From: Ypsolopha sequella
Taxonomy: Eukaryota > Arthropoda > Insecta > Lepidoptera > Ypsolophidae
Length of the DNA: 64,000 nucleotides
Direction of reading: 5' to 3'
Assembly: GCA_934047225.1 (NCBI GenBank)
Contig: OW203989.1
Location: 19,505,977-19,569,976, forward strand
Each line of letters starts with the position of its first letter. The stretch's first letter is position 1. Of this stretch, positions 12,482 to 21,928 are shown piece after piece. The translations under genes and the position numbers were made by a program. The notes under the pieces are model-generated. The model was not told where the DNA came from, did not search any database, and worked only from the letters and a program-made list of their open reading frames with translations.

Positions 12482-12600
12482 GACACACGGTAGCTCATTC
12501 GTAGATCGCTAGACTCTCAATCTTGAGACACAGGTTCGAATCCTGCCAGTCAACCAATAAGTTTTTCGGTATTTATGTGCAAAGTATTTGTAACAATTAA
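12482..12600 (+). repeat. tRNA-Lys-like SINE head and body
   Basis: The sequence TAGCTCATTCGTAGA … GACTCTCAATCTTGAG … CAGGTTCGAATCCTG … ends AGTCAACCA. The A and B boxes are intact and the loop would read CTC where tRNA-Lys has CTT, but the acceptor and anticodon stems are broken. The following tail, TATTTATGTGCAAAGTATTTG, recurs near 46222-46243, and a decayed B-box copy is at about 59160-59195. These points support a SINE rather than a tRNA gene. Confidence 0.6.
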
Positions 12601-12799
12601 GCCAATGATTCAACCAATAGTAACCTCTATCAAAAGCTTACAAAGTTTTGCCATTGGCCTAGTTGTATGGACGGGTAGTATTTTTTTTCTAGCCTGTGCC
12701 TATGACCCTTAGGTAGATGACGACGACGAACAACATTGCTAAAAAAGCCAAATTGAAATTAAACTACGGCCGCCTAATGCCATAAATCACATTTATTTA

Positions 12800-13290
12800 A
12801 TACTTGCTTTTGCCCGCAGCTTCGACCGCGTTGATTAAGTTTTTGTACAGTCGTATCGAATCCCTAAAAATTTTTAGCTCATAATTTTTTTAGTACGTAG
12901 TTTACCTGACTCTGGTTTGGAGATATGGAGTGTTTTGGATTCTCATCATCTCTAATTTGATCCCCATGTAAAGTGTCTTTGGCCGAGCCGCTTTTCTGAT
13001 CGAGACAATTTTTTGTTCTCTGAATTAATCCTCTGCTAATGTTTCTTTGAGGTCTTTGATAACTGATTTCATCCCCTGGTATAGAATGTTTGGCAAGGCT
13101 GAAGGCCAAGCCGCGTCTCTGAACGGCACTATTTCTTGTTCCCATGGGAACTGATTTATGGAATAAAAAGTAGCTTATGTCTTATTCCAGATCCTGAACT
13201 ACATTTGTGCAAATTTTCAGCCCAATCGATTCAGTAGTTACGGCGTGAAGGTGTAACAAACATCCATCCAAACTTTCGCATTTATAATAT
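12800..13290 (+). repeat. Lepidopteran retroelement tail (CCCGCAGCTTCG… to …TATAATATTAGTGGGA)
   Basis: It begins TTGCCCGCAGCTTCGACCGCG and ends with CAAACTTTCGCATTTATAATATTAGTGGGA after the block TCCCATGGGAACTGATTTATG. Internal GAGGCCGAAGGCCGAGC-like units repeat. The same modules occur at 37670-38290, 38655-40676 and 57775-57920. It is probably the 3' tail of a non-LTR element; the family is not certain. Confidence 0.6.
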
Positions 13291-13454
13291 TAGTGGGACT
13301 TTTCACTTGGAGACCCCCTCGAAGTAATTCGGGGGAGAGTAAGAGGACAGCTCATAGTCAAAAAACCAGGAGGCCGACCATGCCTGGGACCGATGGATGT
13401 GGGTATATCTATCCCTAATAGCCGGGCCTTATATGGAACAGACTGGTGACGGGC

Positions 13455-13620
13455 AGTGGCGTCACTGGTGCGAGGGTTCTGTCCCCTCGCTCACCAACCC
13501 GCATGCCCAGCGTGTGTGAGTATGGGCAATTCTTTCAGGATGACCGACGGGAGTGGCAAAATCCTGGAGAGGCTTTTGTCCAGCAGTGGACGAACTAGGC
13601 TGATGGACGGATGGATGGAT
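13455..13620 (+). pseudogene. RTE-type LINE 3' end, relic
   Basis: A frame reads DRREWQNPGEAFVQQWTN and then stops, followed by GGATGGATGGAT repeats. This is the usual C-terminus of lepidopteran endonuclease/reverse-transcriptase (RTE-like) ORFs, which end EAYVQQWT before a short microsatellite. Everything upstream is truncated. Confidence 0.6.
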
Positions 13621-14303
13621 GGGACTTTTATATTCAAAAATAAGAAAACAATCATGAGCTTTGCGTTTGGGGACCTGATCTGTCACATCCACCATAATGT
13701 ACAGGTACAAGCAATAGAGTCTCACCATCGAAAACCTACAAGCACACGGTATATTTTTTACGCGTAGACGATGCTATACAAACGCGATTCCAACGCGAAC
13801 CATACGCGCGTCATTCGCAGCCAGAAACATTTTCGATAAAAATAAATGCAACAAGACTGAAAACGCGCGCTTTTCACAAAGCAGTGCTTGCTTCGATATT
13901 CTTCAACACCCACCATATTAGCCAACAGTGATTTTTACCTATAAACAAAATTAAAGAAGCATATCCGTGAAACTAAATTTGGCGATGATGGTGCAGTTAT
14001 GGCTGCCGAAGATTAGTTTTTTGAGAATCAAAAATTTTTTTGCGAAATGAATAATAAAGTTAGAAAAGTGTTATTCCAAATGTTTTGAATTAAAATGACA
14101 TTACGTAGAATAATAAAATATTTTTGTTTAAATTTGTTCATATTTTTATAGCTATTTCAAGATTTTTATTTACCCTCTTATTTTTATGTTTCTTTTAATG
14201 CAAGTTATTTTATATTATATTTTTATTTCTTATTATTTTTTTAATTTCTATTTCTTATTATTTTTTATTAATATATTATTTTAATTTAGGTTATTAGGCT
14301 CAC

Positions 14304-14510
14304 CGAACAATCAGCCTTAGATGACTGCACGCATCCAGAATCATCGTTCCGTATGCAGCATGCTGTGTCTCTTTCTCTCCTGGCGGAGGCTGCTATGGCT
14401 CTCGCAATCCTCGCGTCCCGCCTCATGCATGGTGCGAACTTAGCTCCTAAATGTATGAGGTCTGCTGCTCTTGGACCAAGCCAAAAGGACGCTGGCTCTT
14501 CCCATTCCAC
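14304..14510 (-). CDS. iRhom exon: N-terminal half of the iRhom homology domain
   Basis: This 207-bp exon of 69 codons has both boundaries in phase 0 (acceptor AG 14512-14511, donor TCG|GTGAGC). It encodes residues 186-254, beginning VEWEEPASFWLGPRAADLIH and LGAKFAPCMR and ending ACCIRNDDSGCVQSSKADCS. The conserved LGPRAADLIHLGAKF segment and the CCIRNDDSGC motif identify the lumenal iRhom homology domain. The intervening Arg/Ala-rich stretch is low in complexity. Confidence 0.95.
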
Positions 14511-14756
14511 CTGAAAAGGGAAAAACACATATTTTTCTTATTTTATTACTGGTTTTCTGGTCTTACATATTTATCTTTGTATGCAGCACATCATCGTCGC
14601 CGCAAACAAAAACTATAAGTCGTTCTAATTTATATGTACAGTGGACATCACATCAAGCGATACACTTTCAGCACTACATAAGCCCCTAAAGTGAAGGATA
14701 GTTACATAAGGATTGTTGATAGTTACAAAGTCCAAATTGTACAGCTTGATTTGATC

Positions 14757-15030
14757 TCCACTGTGCTATCGAAGAAAATTGTGCAGGCACACTAAAAGTG
14801 AGCAAGCAGAACTCTCCCAAGTAGTACATTGGTAGAAAATGTGTTACGCACAAATATAAAAAATTTTCAAAAATACAATGTTCTGCAAACAAATATCCAC
14901 TGTACCATCGAAGAAAATCGTGCAGGAACACTAAAAGTGGGCGGGGAAAACTTTCCAAGTGGTACATTGATAGAAAATATGTTACCCACAAATATAAAAA
15001 TGTTCAAAAATACAGTGTTTTGCACAAAAA
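14757..15030 (+). repeat. Tandem duplication, two 139-bp units
   Basis: Unit one starts TCCACTGTGCTATCGAAGAA at 14757 and unit two starts TCCACTGTACCATCGAAGAA at 14896. Both continue GTGCAGG.ACACTAAAAGTG… and end in ACAAATATAAAAA.TTTTCAAAAATACA. The units differ by scattered substitutions. They have no coding potential that I recognise. Confidence 0.8.
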
Positions 15031-15143
15031 TACAATGAGCTCTACGTTTTATTTCGCTACAAATATCTACGCTTTCCAGAATAGCGTGGAGAGCTCAAAA
15101 GTTTTGGATTTAATTTTATACATAATAATATGACATGAAAGTT

Positions 15144-15193
15144 AATGTGAGACATATTTCGGGCCCTAACCTGGGTCCGGCATCAGTCACATT
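15144..15193 (-). ncRNA. Hammerhead-ribozyme-like motif 1
   Basis: On the minus strand, stem I (AATGTGA) is followed by the core CTGATGC, an extra C, and a GC-rich stem II (GGACCC/GGGCCC with one A·C mismatch, loop AGGTTA). Then come GAAA, TATGTC and the perfect stem I partner TCACATT. Core, GAAA and a GTC cleavage triplet are in the order of a minimal type I hammerhead with a stem III of one or two pairs, as described for Penelope-like retroelements. The core A9 position reads C and there is an extra C before stem II, so activity is doubtful. Confidence 0.6.
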
Positions 15194-15207
15194 GTGGTAT
15201 TTATACA

Positions 15208-15760
15208 AGGTGTCGCAAAAGTAATGTCATAATTTGCATTGGCTGCCATTTTTGCAAATGGCGGCAAATGTCACTGTACTTTGACAATTATAATGTAGAT
15301 ATAATGTTGTCAATAAGCAATGGAGCGATACACACCTCGAAAACGTGGAATTATTGCTACTGCTTATTTGACAAATTTTGATCTCTCGTTTTGGAGATTT
15401 GAACTGGCCGTCCAGATCGCCAGATCTTACAGCACCAGACTTCTTCATTTGAGGCTTTTTAAAATCTCGCGTTTACCTCAACAAACCACGAACCTTGCAA
15501 GTCTTGAAAGATAACGTTGAAGAAGAAATCGCCAATTTGGCGCCAGATAGCTGTTTTGCGAGCAACAATTTAAAATGCTGTAAAACGAGCGCAATAATGC
15601 ATCAACTCGGGAGGTGGCCATTTCAGCGATATAATTTTTTCCAATTAATGTCATCAATTTTACATTTTCAAATGAACTTTTTATGAAAACAGAGATTTTT
15701 ATTTTTCATTTATAGCAAAATGGCAGCTAATTCAAATTAGACATGACTTTTGCGCCACCC
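15208..15760 (+). mobile_element. Mariner-type DNA transposon relic, internally deleted
   Basis: Inverted ends GGTGTCGCAAAAGTAATGTC and (complement of the right end) GGTGGCGCAAAAGTCATGTC flank about 550 bp. Inside are a start-like MERYTPRKRGIIATAY segment at 15320 and, after an internal deletion, a transposase C-terminal part at about 15405-15590. The latter reads WPSRSPDLTAPDFF, a stop codon where Trp is expected, GFLKSRVYLNKPRTLQ and DNVEEEIANLAPD. The SPDLTAPDFF block is the conserved region around the last acidic catalytic residue of mariner/IS630 transposases. It is a dead element. Confidence 0.8.
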
Positions 15761-15770
15761 ATTACATTAA

Positions 15771-16260
15771 GTATATACAATGTGAAACAGAAAGGTGTAA
15801 CGATATTTAAAGAGCTTATTCAGTCAATGGTATAGAACAACTTTTACTATGGAGCCAAACCCGAAATCTCAAAAAAATCTACCCTTCCATCAGTGGCGTG
15901 CACAGAACTTTTTTCCGGAAAAGCAATCAGAAGGTCAAGTACAACAATAAAAAAAATATGAAAAAATTTTAATAACACTTTGAAAAAAAAAGTTTGTATA
16001 AAAATGTTCATTCTAGGAAAGGCAGTGCCTACCCTGGCGTCATACAAACTTTATTTTTTCAAAGTGTTATTAAAAATGTGTCTTTTTTTTTTTTATTGTT
16101 GTACTTGACCTTCTGATTGCTTTTCCGGAAAAAAGTTCTGTGCACGCCATTGCCTTCCATACATTTCGACCGAGCGGCATTGCATTTTTTTATGAAACAG
16201 TAAAATTTTTTTTTCAAGATACAGGTTTTGTTCCATAGTAAAAGTTGTTCTGAACCCCCA
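15771..16260. mobile_element. Palindromic MITE (GTGTAACAGAAAGGTG family), copy interrupted by a hAT-like MITE
   Basis: The left end (TATACAATGTGAAACAGAAAGG … TATAGAACAACTTTTACTATGGA) matches 28444-28709. At 15891 the copy is broken by a 262-bp insertion and resumes at 16153 with CCTTCCATACATTTCG. The right arm is truncated after GTTGTTCTGA at about 16250. Confidence 0.75.
15891..16152. mobile_element. hAT-like MITE with 8-bp target-site duplication
   Basis: The element is 262 bp. Its ends read CAGTGGCGTGCACAGAAC at the left and the complement of CAATGGCGTGCACAGAAC at the right, and the inverted arms match for about 60 bp. The 8-bp direct repeat CCTTCCAT lies on both sides (15883-15890 and 16153-16160). 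The uninterrupted sequence is present at 28556-28563. An 8-bp duplication with CAG…CTG-type ends is the hAT superfamily signature. It has no coding capacity. Confidence 0.88.
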
Positions 16261-16649
16261 ATACGAGGTGCGAACAAAGAAGCATTCGCTTCAAAACATG
16301 GTTATTTAAACGACAAAATGTCCTATGAACATTACTTCCCTTATCCCTTAAGACCGCGAACAAGATAAAAGGGCCACTCTCAAAGGTTCGCCGCCTGACC
16401 TACATACGTTCTGCTCGCGCTTAGTGCACTGAAACGTTTTTTGTTCTCTGTCTTACTCTTACGTACTCATAGGGTACCATAATTAATACATAAGTACCTA
16501 CTTAGTTTGTTCTACTTTATATAAAAACCTAGCAAATTAGTATTTTGGACGTGTTTAGTCTGAAGTTTATTTTGTTATGTCTAGTCATAAGATTTTTCTG
16601 TTTGAAAAACAAAATAATACTTACAAGTACGTACCAACACAATATTATT

Positions 16650-16940
16650 TTAAGAGCGCTTTCGCAGCCGTATTGTGAAAAATCCGCCTTTTTCTGAGTA
16701 ATCGAAAGAGAACACTTAAATTCAAAATTCACTTATTATTTATTCAACAAATCCTTACTACCTATGTATTGTGTATGTTGCCATTGCAAAGTTTCCATTG
16801 GTTTCAATAAATCAGAATTTCAAAATGTTTGAAATTCTAATTTACAGAAACCAATGGAAACTTTGTGATGGCGACATACACAATACATAGCTAATAAGGT
16901 TTTGTTGGATAGCTATCGAGTAAATTTTGAATTAAGTGAA
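16650..16940. mobile_element. Palindromic MITE with 110-bp arms, TTAAGAG left end
   Basis: The left end TTAAGAGCGCTTTCGCAGCC is shared with 11640-11859. Arms at 16715-16825 and 16830-16940 are near-perfect inverted copies (CTTAAATTCAAAATTCACTT … / … AAATTTTGAATTAAGTG, with CTATGTATTGTGTATG in between). The outer right end is missing. Confidence 0.75.
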
Positions 16941-17846
16941 TATTTTACAGCTAAAAGCCGAAATGCGGTATGAATTAATAGGATACACATAACTATAGAC
17001 TAGTTGTAGCCGGATAAACCTAGGTGTAACCGCACTTTGGCTTTTAGCCGTAAACATATATATACACCGCACATTATAGGTATATAGCTTTTTAGTTAAA
17101 GATGCAAGACCTAAACTATTTTTATTGAGTTTTGGTAAGGATTTCATAATTACAAAGCCCAACTTTGCATTTTCAAAATATTTATACACATGTTGATGTA
17201 TGACGTGAGTTTTCAGACCAGTATACGAGCGTTTATCCCGTCGGAAATATCTCAGCAGGGGCGTTTTAGGTAACTATAGGTATATGTCCAACGGCTTATA
17301 CCATGAACATGAAGGCACGACAGCTTTTAAAATGTCTAACAAGTAGAGTCCAATTCGGGATTAAGGGAGCGTGGTGGAATCCGGGACAATTACTATGTAA
17401 TGTGGATTAGAATAAAGTTGGCCACCCTATAACGCTATGAGAATAGCCTTTTGCAGCCTGGATTCTCTTATTATTAAAAATGAACTAGGTAGGTAGTATG
17501 CTGCAAAGTTCACTTTTAGGCTTTAAGGACTCCGTATAACCATAATCTTTTTCATTAGAAAAAAAATATTCAGTTTCCGATCAAAGCTTATCGGTAGATA
17601 TTAAAAACATTAATCTGGTCTTTGGTTATTAAAAACATTTTCAAAAACGCGGATGTCATTAAATAAATTAACTACTAACAGCGATTGGATCTTGCATAAA
17701 ATATGTGAGTACTTAACAAGCTATTTATGAATAAAATTCTGAACATCAACATCCATAAAAAAATAAATTTGTAAGAGTGTTGCAAATGAAATATTTCCAA
17801 GTATTTGTCCAATGGGTTTAATAAATGGCAATTTCTAACAAAAATC

Positions 17847-17888
17847 ATTAGATGATACCGAGCCCAAGAGGGCTCGAAATGCTCTAAT
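17847..17888 (+). ncRNA. Hammerhead-ribozyme-like motif 2 (decayed)
   Basis: Stem I ATTAG (17847-17851) and CTAAT (17884-17888) close a core ATGATAC, an extra C, a perfect 6-bp stem II (GAGCCC / GGGCTC, loop AAGA) and GAAA. The C of CTGATGA is A here and the segment after GAAA is short. It is a decayed relative of motif 1, with compensating base pairs kept in stem II. Confidence 0.45.
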
Positions 17889-19893
17889 CTATTTACGTGT
17901 ATATTTTAATAATAACTGCTATATATATATCAATATTTATAAACAAATAATTAGAATTATAGATGAGTAGGCATGATCCTAAAATTCAAACTAAAACAAA
18001 TTCGAACAGTGATTGAGTATTGTCAAAAAGCAAAAGCTTTAATTGAGTAAATATATCTATGAACGTAATTGAAGTATACTTATATACGTAAAGACAATCT
18101 TGGAAAGTTCAAAATTGTGGTTTTGACCTTGATTGAACAAAAAAGGAATTTATTGTGAAAAATAACCCCACAAAATCATTTGGTTTTTACATGGCTTGGT
18201 CAATACCTGGATTATAGTGAGTGATTTTCAATACAAAAATGATTGGTCTGGAGCGACGCGAAGTTATATGCTTCAGTTTCTTACCTAAGTATGAGTACCA
18301 AAGGAAATAAACTTGATCTAAAGGAAACGCTGACGTCAACTCCAAGTGAATTTCGTCTAGAAAACATTAAAATATTCATCAGGACTTCTACTCCTCGACG
18401 TGAATTAAATCTGAAGAAGCTTGTTTTGTCTAAAAGCTTCGTGCCATTTAACCTTATTAAGCTCAAAGTTCGTACGTTTCTACAAAGAAATGAATTTACA
18501 ATTTTGAGACGAGCCATTGCGCCTGGTGTAAGCGAGAATTTTCAGCAACATTAAGAAAAGAAAAATTTGACTTTGTTATACAGCTATAGATTTTTTTAAA
18601 TCTGCTTTTAAAGTAATTGCCTAAGCTATCGAGAAACGTAGGTTTTGCTAGCCATGTTTAAAAAATGTTTTAAAAGTTTTGCACGAGAATAAATAACACA
18701 AAACGTTCAACCAAGCAAAAGCCGACGGCTAAAACTCATTGATGCATCAAGTTTTGGGAAAAAGTAATAAAAGGCTACCCGGTTGGAATTTCCAAACCGC
18801 ATCGAGAAATACCTACTCGCCGCTTCAAACGCCTCGAAAATACTTGATAGCAATAAATACTCTTATTTCGGGAAACATTCTGAAAAAGAGGTTTGAAAAA
18901 AGACAAAATAAAAAAATAAAATTGCCCATCCTTGTCTACCAGATGTTGTGTTGTTTTTTTGTTATAGCCTACAACACAATAATTAAAATTTTGTAACCTC
19001 CCTAGAAATTTACAAGATGTAACTGTAACAAAATAAGCTAAAATTTTTCCGATCATACTAAAAACATGTGTGACTTTTATGATTTCACGTTAACCATTTC
19101 TATAATTACAGTATTTACGTTAGATGAAGTTTTCATATAGTAACAAAAAACGTAAAATAAGTAAACGAAATTGTTGAAGTATTTGAAGTGATCAACATGT
19201 TTTAATCAATAATTTTGTACGATTTTCCTTTAAAATACCACTTGTTAATTTTTCAACAAAACACAAGTAATGGCATTAAAAAAATACATGCTATTGCTTG
19301 AATCATAATGAAAAATACAAATTTGTGGTTCAGAACATTCGCAAAAAAATCTGTACTCCACCTCTTTTTTGGACAATTTTTGGGATAAAAAAATTCAATT
19401 GTTGAAGAAATTTATTGGATGTGTCGATTTTCCACTTTTTCTGAATTTCATATTGTAATATTGAAATTATTTTGAAAGGATCTCTAAATAGATTAAATAA
19501 AAAAAATATATTGGACGCAATCCTCTGCCCGCTCATTTGATTCAAAGATTTACAAAATGCATGGAGACAATTTTTTTTTTATAGCTAGTATATTACTTTA
19601 AAAAAATATGTATTTGTAATATCTACCTATGCATACGTATATAATAGTTGTGCAAAACTTATTTTAAGATGAACAAACAAACTCAATATATCTTAATAAT
19701 AATAATAAGTCATAAAATTAAATATAATAGTGGGTATTATTATAAAAAAGTTCATTTGTATGTTCATTACATCGGTGAAACGGTTGGCATATAGCCAACA
19801 ACAATCACACGTGAGTGTTCATGCCGTTGTCAGTATAAAAATTGAGGTGCAAAATTCAAGGCAAGGTTTGCTCGTGATAGCAATGATGCTCAC

Positions 19894-20107
19894 CTGCTGT
19901 AAACTCAAGGTCTTGACGAGCACTTGGCCTGAATGCGTGTGCCTGCCGAAGCCCACCGGCCCGAAGCCGTAGCACAGCAACGACAGCAGCAGCACCATCG
20001 TCTGGACTGTGCTGACCCACCACGTGAAGTAAGGTCGGTAATCAGTCAGCGCATCCAACTGGCGCACCACATCTTCTTGGTGCGTCACCGATTTCCTCAG
20101 TGACCTT
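19894..20107 (-). CDS. iRhom exon: juxtamembrane tail and first transmembrane helix
   Basis: This 214-bp exon has acceptor AG at 20109-20108 and donor CAG|GTGAGC. Its first base completes an Arg codon from the upstream exon, and it ends in phase 0. It encodes residues 114-185: a basic juxtamembrane stretch (RRSLRKSVTHQED), then YRPYFTWWVSTVQ leading into a hydrophobic helix at about residues 146-163, then YGFGPVGFG and SGQVLVKTLSLQQ. The RPYFT.WV..VQ and GPVGFG phrases are typical of iRhom transmembrane segment 1 and the start of the lumenal loop. Confidence 0.95.
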
Positions 20108-20310
20108 CTGAAAGGATGGAGACGTTGGGAGGTTAAATTATTATGTACATATACATGAAAATCATATCGTCACGACATCGCTGAGGGGTGGCAGAGGTGT
20201 TTCCATGTCTGTTTGTTACTAGAACAGTCAAAGCTCTTACTCCCTCTTTTCATCGAAAATGTTTACGACCCAAACTGATGGGAGCTTTATTACCATCCTT
20301 TTATGATGTT

Positions 20311-20740
20311 GTTGGATAGGTAATTTGAAAATATTGGGGGTGTGACAAGACCATTTTTATATCCAGGGTTCCGTTTGCAAAATATTAAGCTTAAAAGTGT
20401 TAATTTTTGTTAGAGTTAAGTGTCCCCTGCCAGCGAAACGGTTGTATTTGGAGACGTGAAAAAAATCACGGCACTAGTATACATAACGAAATTAAAAGGA
20501 AAACTATCACAGCTAAGTAGGCTTTACAAGTTAACGAGTACAGATCGCGCCAATAGTCCCCTCTAAACACGGGCGATTCGCATCAGCAGGAACAAAATGT
20601 ATGGGCCGTTCTTGGGAAGAGCAACTTCCGAGCGTACTAGAAGTTTGGCGCGATCTGTATTAGTCGACAAACTTATAAAATGTACTTGGAGAAGAAGTCC
20701 GCATATTTTGCATGGCCCGACACGCACTTGGCTGGTTTTT
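20311..20740 (+). repeat. Dispersed repeat A, copy 1 (5'-truncated), ending …CACGCACTTGGCTGGTTTTT
   Basis: It shares almost its whole length with 31034-31487. Shared blocks include GTTGGATAGGTAATTT, AATATTAAGCTTAAAAGTG, GCGAAACGGTTGTATTTGG and GGCCCGACACGCACTTGGC. It carries an internal inverted-repeat insert (TACAGATCGCGCC … GGCGCGATCTGTA), which is also in the other copy. The short minus-strand frame inside it is not a gene. Confidence 0.75.
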
Positions 20741-21390
20741 GACATGTAGATTTATCTAATAGTATTTTTATTTACCGAAATTATTAGTCATTTAATTTTA
20801 CAAAAACATATTAGATAGTTCTTGATTCATTCCTTTTAAATAAACTTTCAAAACTATTTGGTTTTTATTGTCTTTTTATTCAGGCGTTGTTTTTGTTCTC
20901 CAGAATAATTTAAATTAATTAAATTTTCAGAGATACTTTCGAGGCGAAAAACTTTATAAAAATGCTCTCATCGAAAATTTTCTTGTTTCTCAAGTACCTA
21001 AGAAATGATCATCTAGTTGTTTGCCGTAAGAAAAAAATTGTAGGTAGAAAAATCAAAATATTCGTATTCTTTAAAAAACTGGTCTTTAGAGCAATTTTAT
21101 TCTGTATATTTTCTACTACACTATTGGACACTGTAAAAACAACGAGTCAAGGCACAAACGATAGCTGGAAATAGTGATTTCAAATTGAATTGGTAAAATT
21201 AAAATTCAAGAGTAAGTTTAGTGTATAAACATCCAAGATAAGGTTAAAAAAAAACGTCAAATGGGGTGGGCTTCCAACTACCACCATTTGCTACGGCGCG
21301 CGGCGTAGCAAGCGATACGACTGGATATGTTTTCTAGTTTCTAAAGACCCGCAACTATGTCATATTCTGCATACTGTATATGCCTTATGC

Positions 21391-21787
21391 CTCAGCCACA
21401 CACTCGACGAATCGCGAAGGAAATGGCGAGGAAATGAGAGATGTCGTGTGGCTGCGTTACTCACGCTGCTGCTCACGCTACTGCTCGCGTTGCCCACTGC
21501 TCCCGTTTTTGTCGGTTTTTTGTGCGTGCGTCGAGTAGCCGGCCACACGCTCGCGCTACGCTTTACGCGCATGCAGTCCGCATTGAGCGCTTTAGAGAGA
21601 AGCGCGTACGGTTGATTTTTGCAGGTATGCTCCCGCCACCGGCCAATGAATTGCGTGCGGTGCGTGGCGACCCGAGGAGTGTAGCGATGAGTGAGGCGAG
21701 TAGCGCAGCGTGTGGCTGGGTAGGGCAACATCGCGGTAACGCGAAGACCAACGCGAGCAGCAGCGCGAGAAGCATTGTGTGGCTGAG
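21391..21787. mobile_element. GC-rich foldback element with GTGTGGCTG subrepeats
   Basis: The 12-bp ends CTCAGCCACACA and TGTGTGGCTGAG are inverted. GTGTGGCTG or its complement recurs inside at about 21449, 21541 and 21709, next to CTCGCG/CGCGAG blocks. GC content is far above the flanks, which keeps several frames open on both strands by chance. I see no protein family in them. Confidence 0.6.
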
Positions 21788-21928
21788 AGGGATCGTAGAC
21801 GTGGAATAGGGAGCGACTTGATAGCAGTTGAAGTCCATAATTGTAGTGCGAAAGAATAACCTAGAGACTAAGTTTAAAAAAAATACTTCCTCAATCTGAG
21901 GCCTAACCCTAGCAGTCGGTAAACACAA

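Larger units (their letters stand above)
8801..14303. other. iRhom intron (5.5 kb) with scattered repeats
   Basis: The intron holds the 9091-9233 foldback, SINEs at 10395-10640 and 12482-12600, a palindromic MITE at 11640-11859, and retroelement tails at about 12800-13290 and 13455-13620. The rest is AT-rich with no recognised content; a frame at 9964-10191 (minus) shows no family features. Confidence 0.6.
14511..19893. other. iRhom intron (5.4 kb)
   Basis: Besides the tandem duplication, mariner relic, MITEs and hammerhead-like motifs listed separately, 17900-19890 is AT-rich with no recognisable gene. Overlapping frames on both strands at 18243-18554 and 18775-19056 show no family content and no supporting splice or promoter signals. 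Confidence 0.55.

Noticed and set aside
12482..12556. Possible functional tRNA
   Set aside because: A and B boxes are present, but the acceptor and anticodon stems do not pair and a SINE-like tail follows that recurs elsewhere.
18243..19056. Overlapping frames of 78-103 codons on both strands
   Set aside because: No recognisable domain, no promoter or splice context, and antisense frames of equal length suggest chance.
20563..20745. Short minus frame as a small gene
   Set aside because: It lies wholly inside repeat A, whose second copy at 31034-31487 does not keep the same frame.
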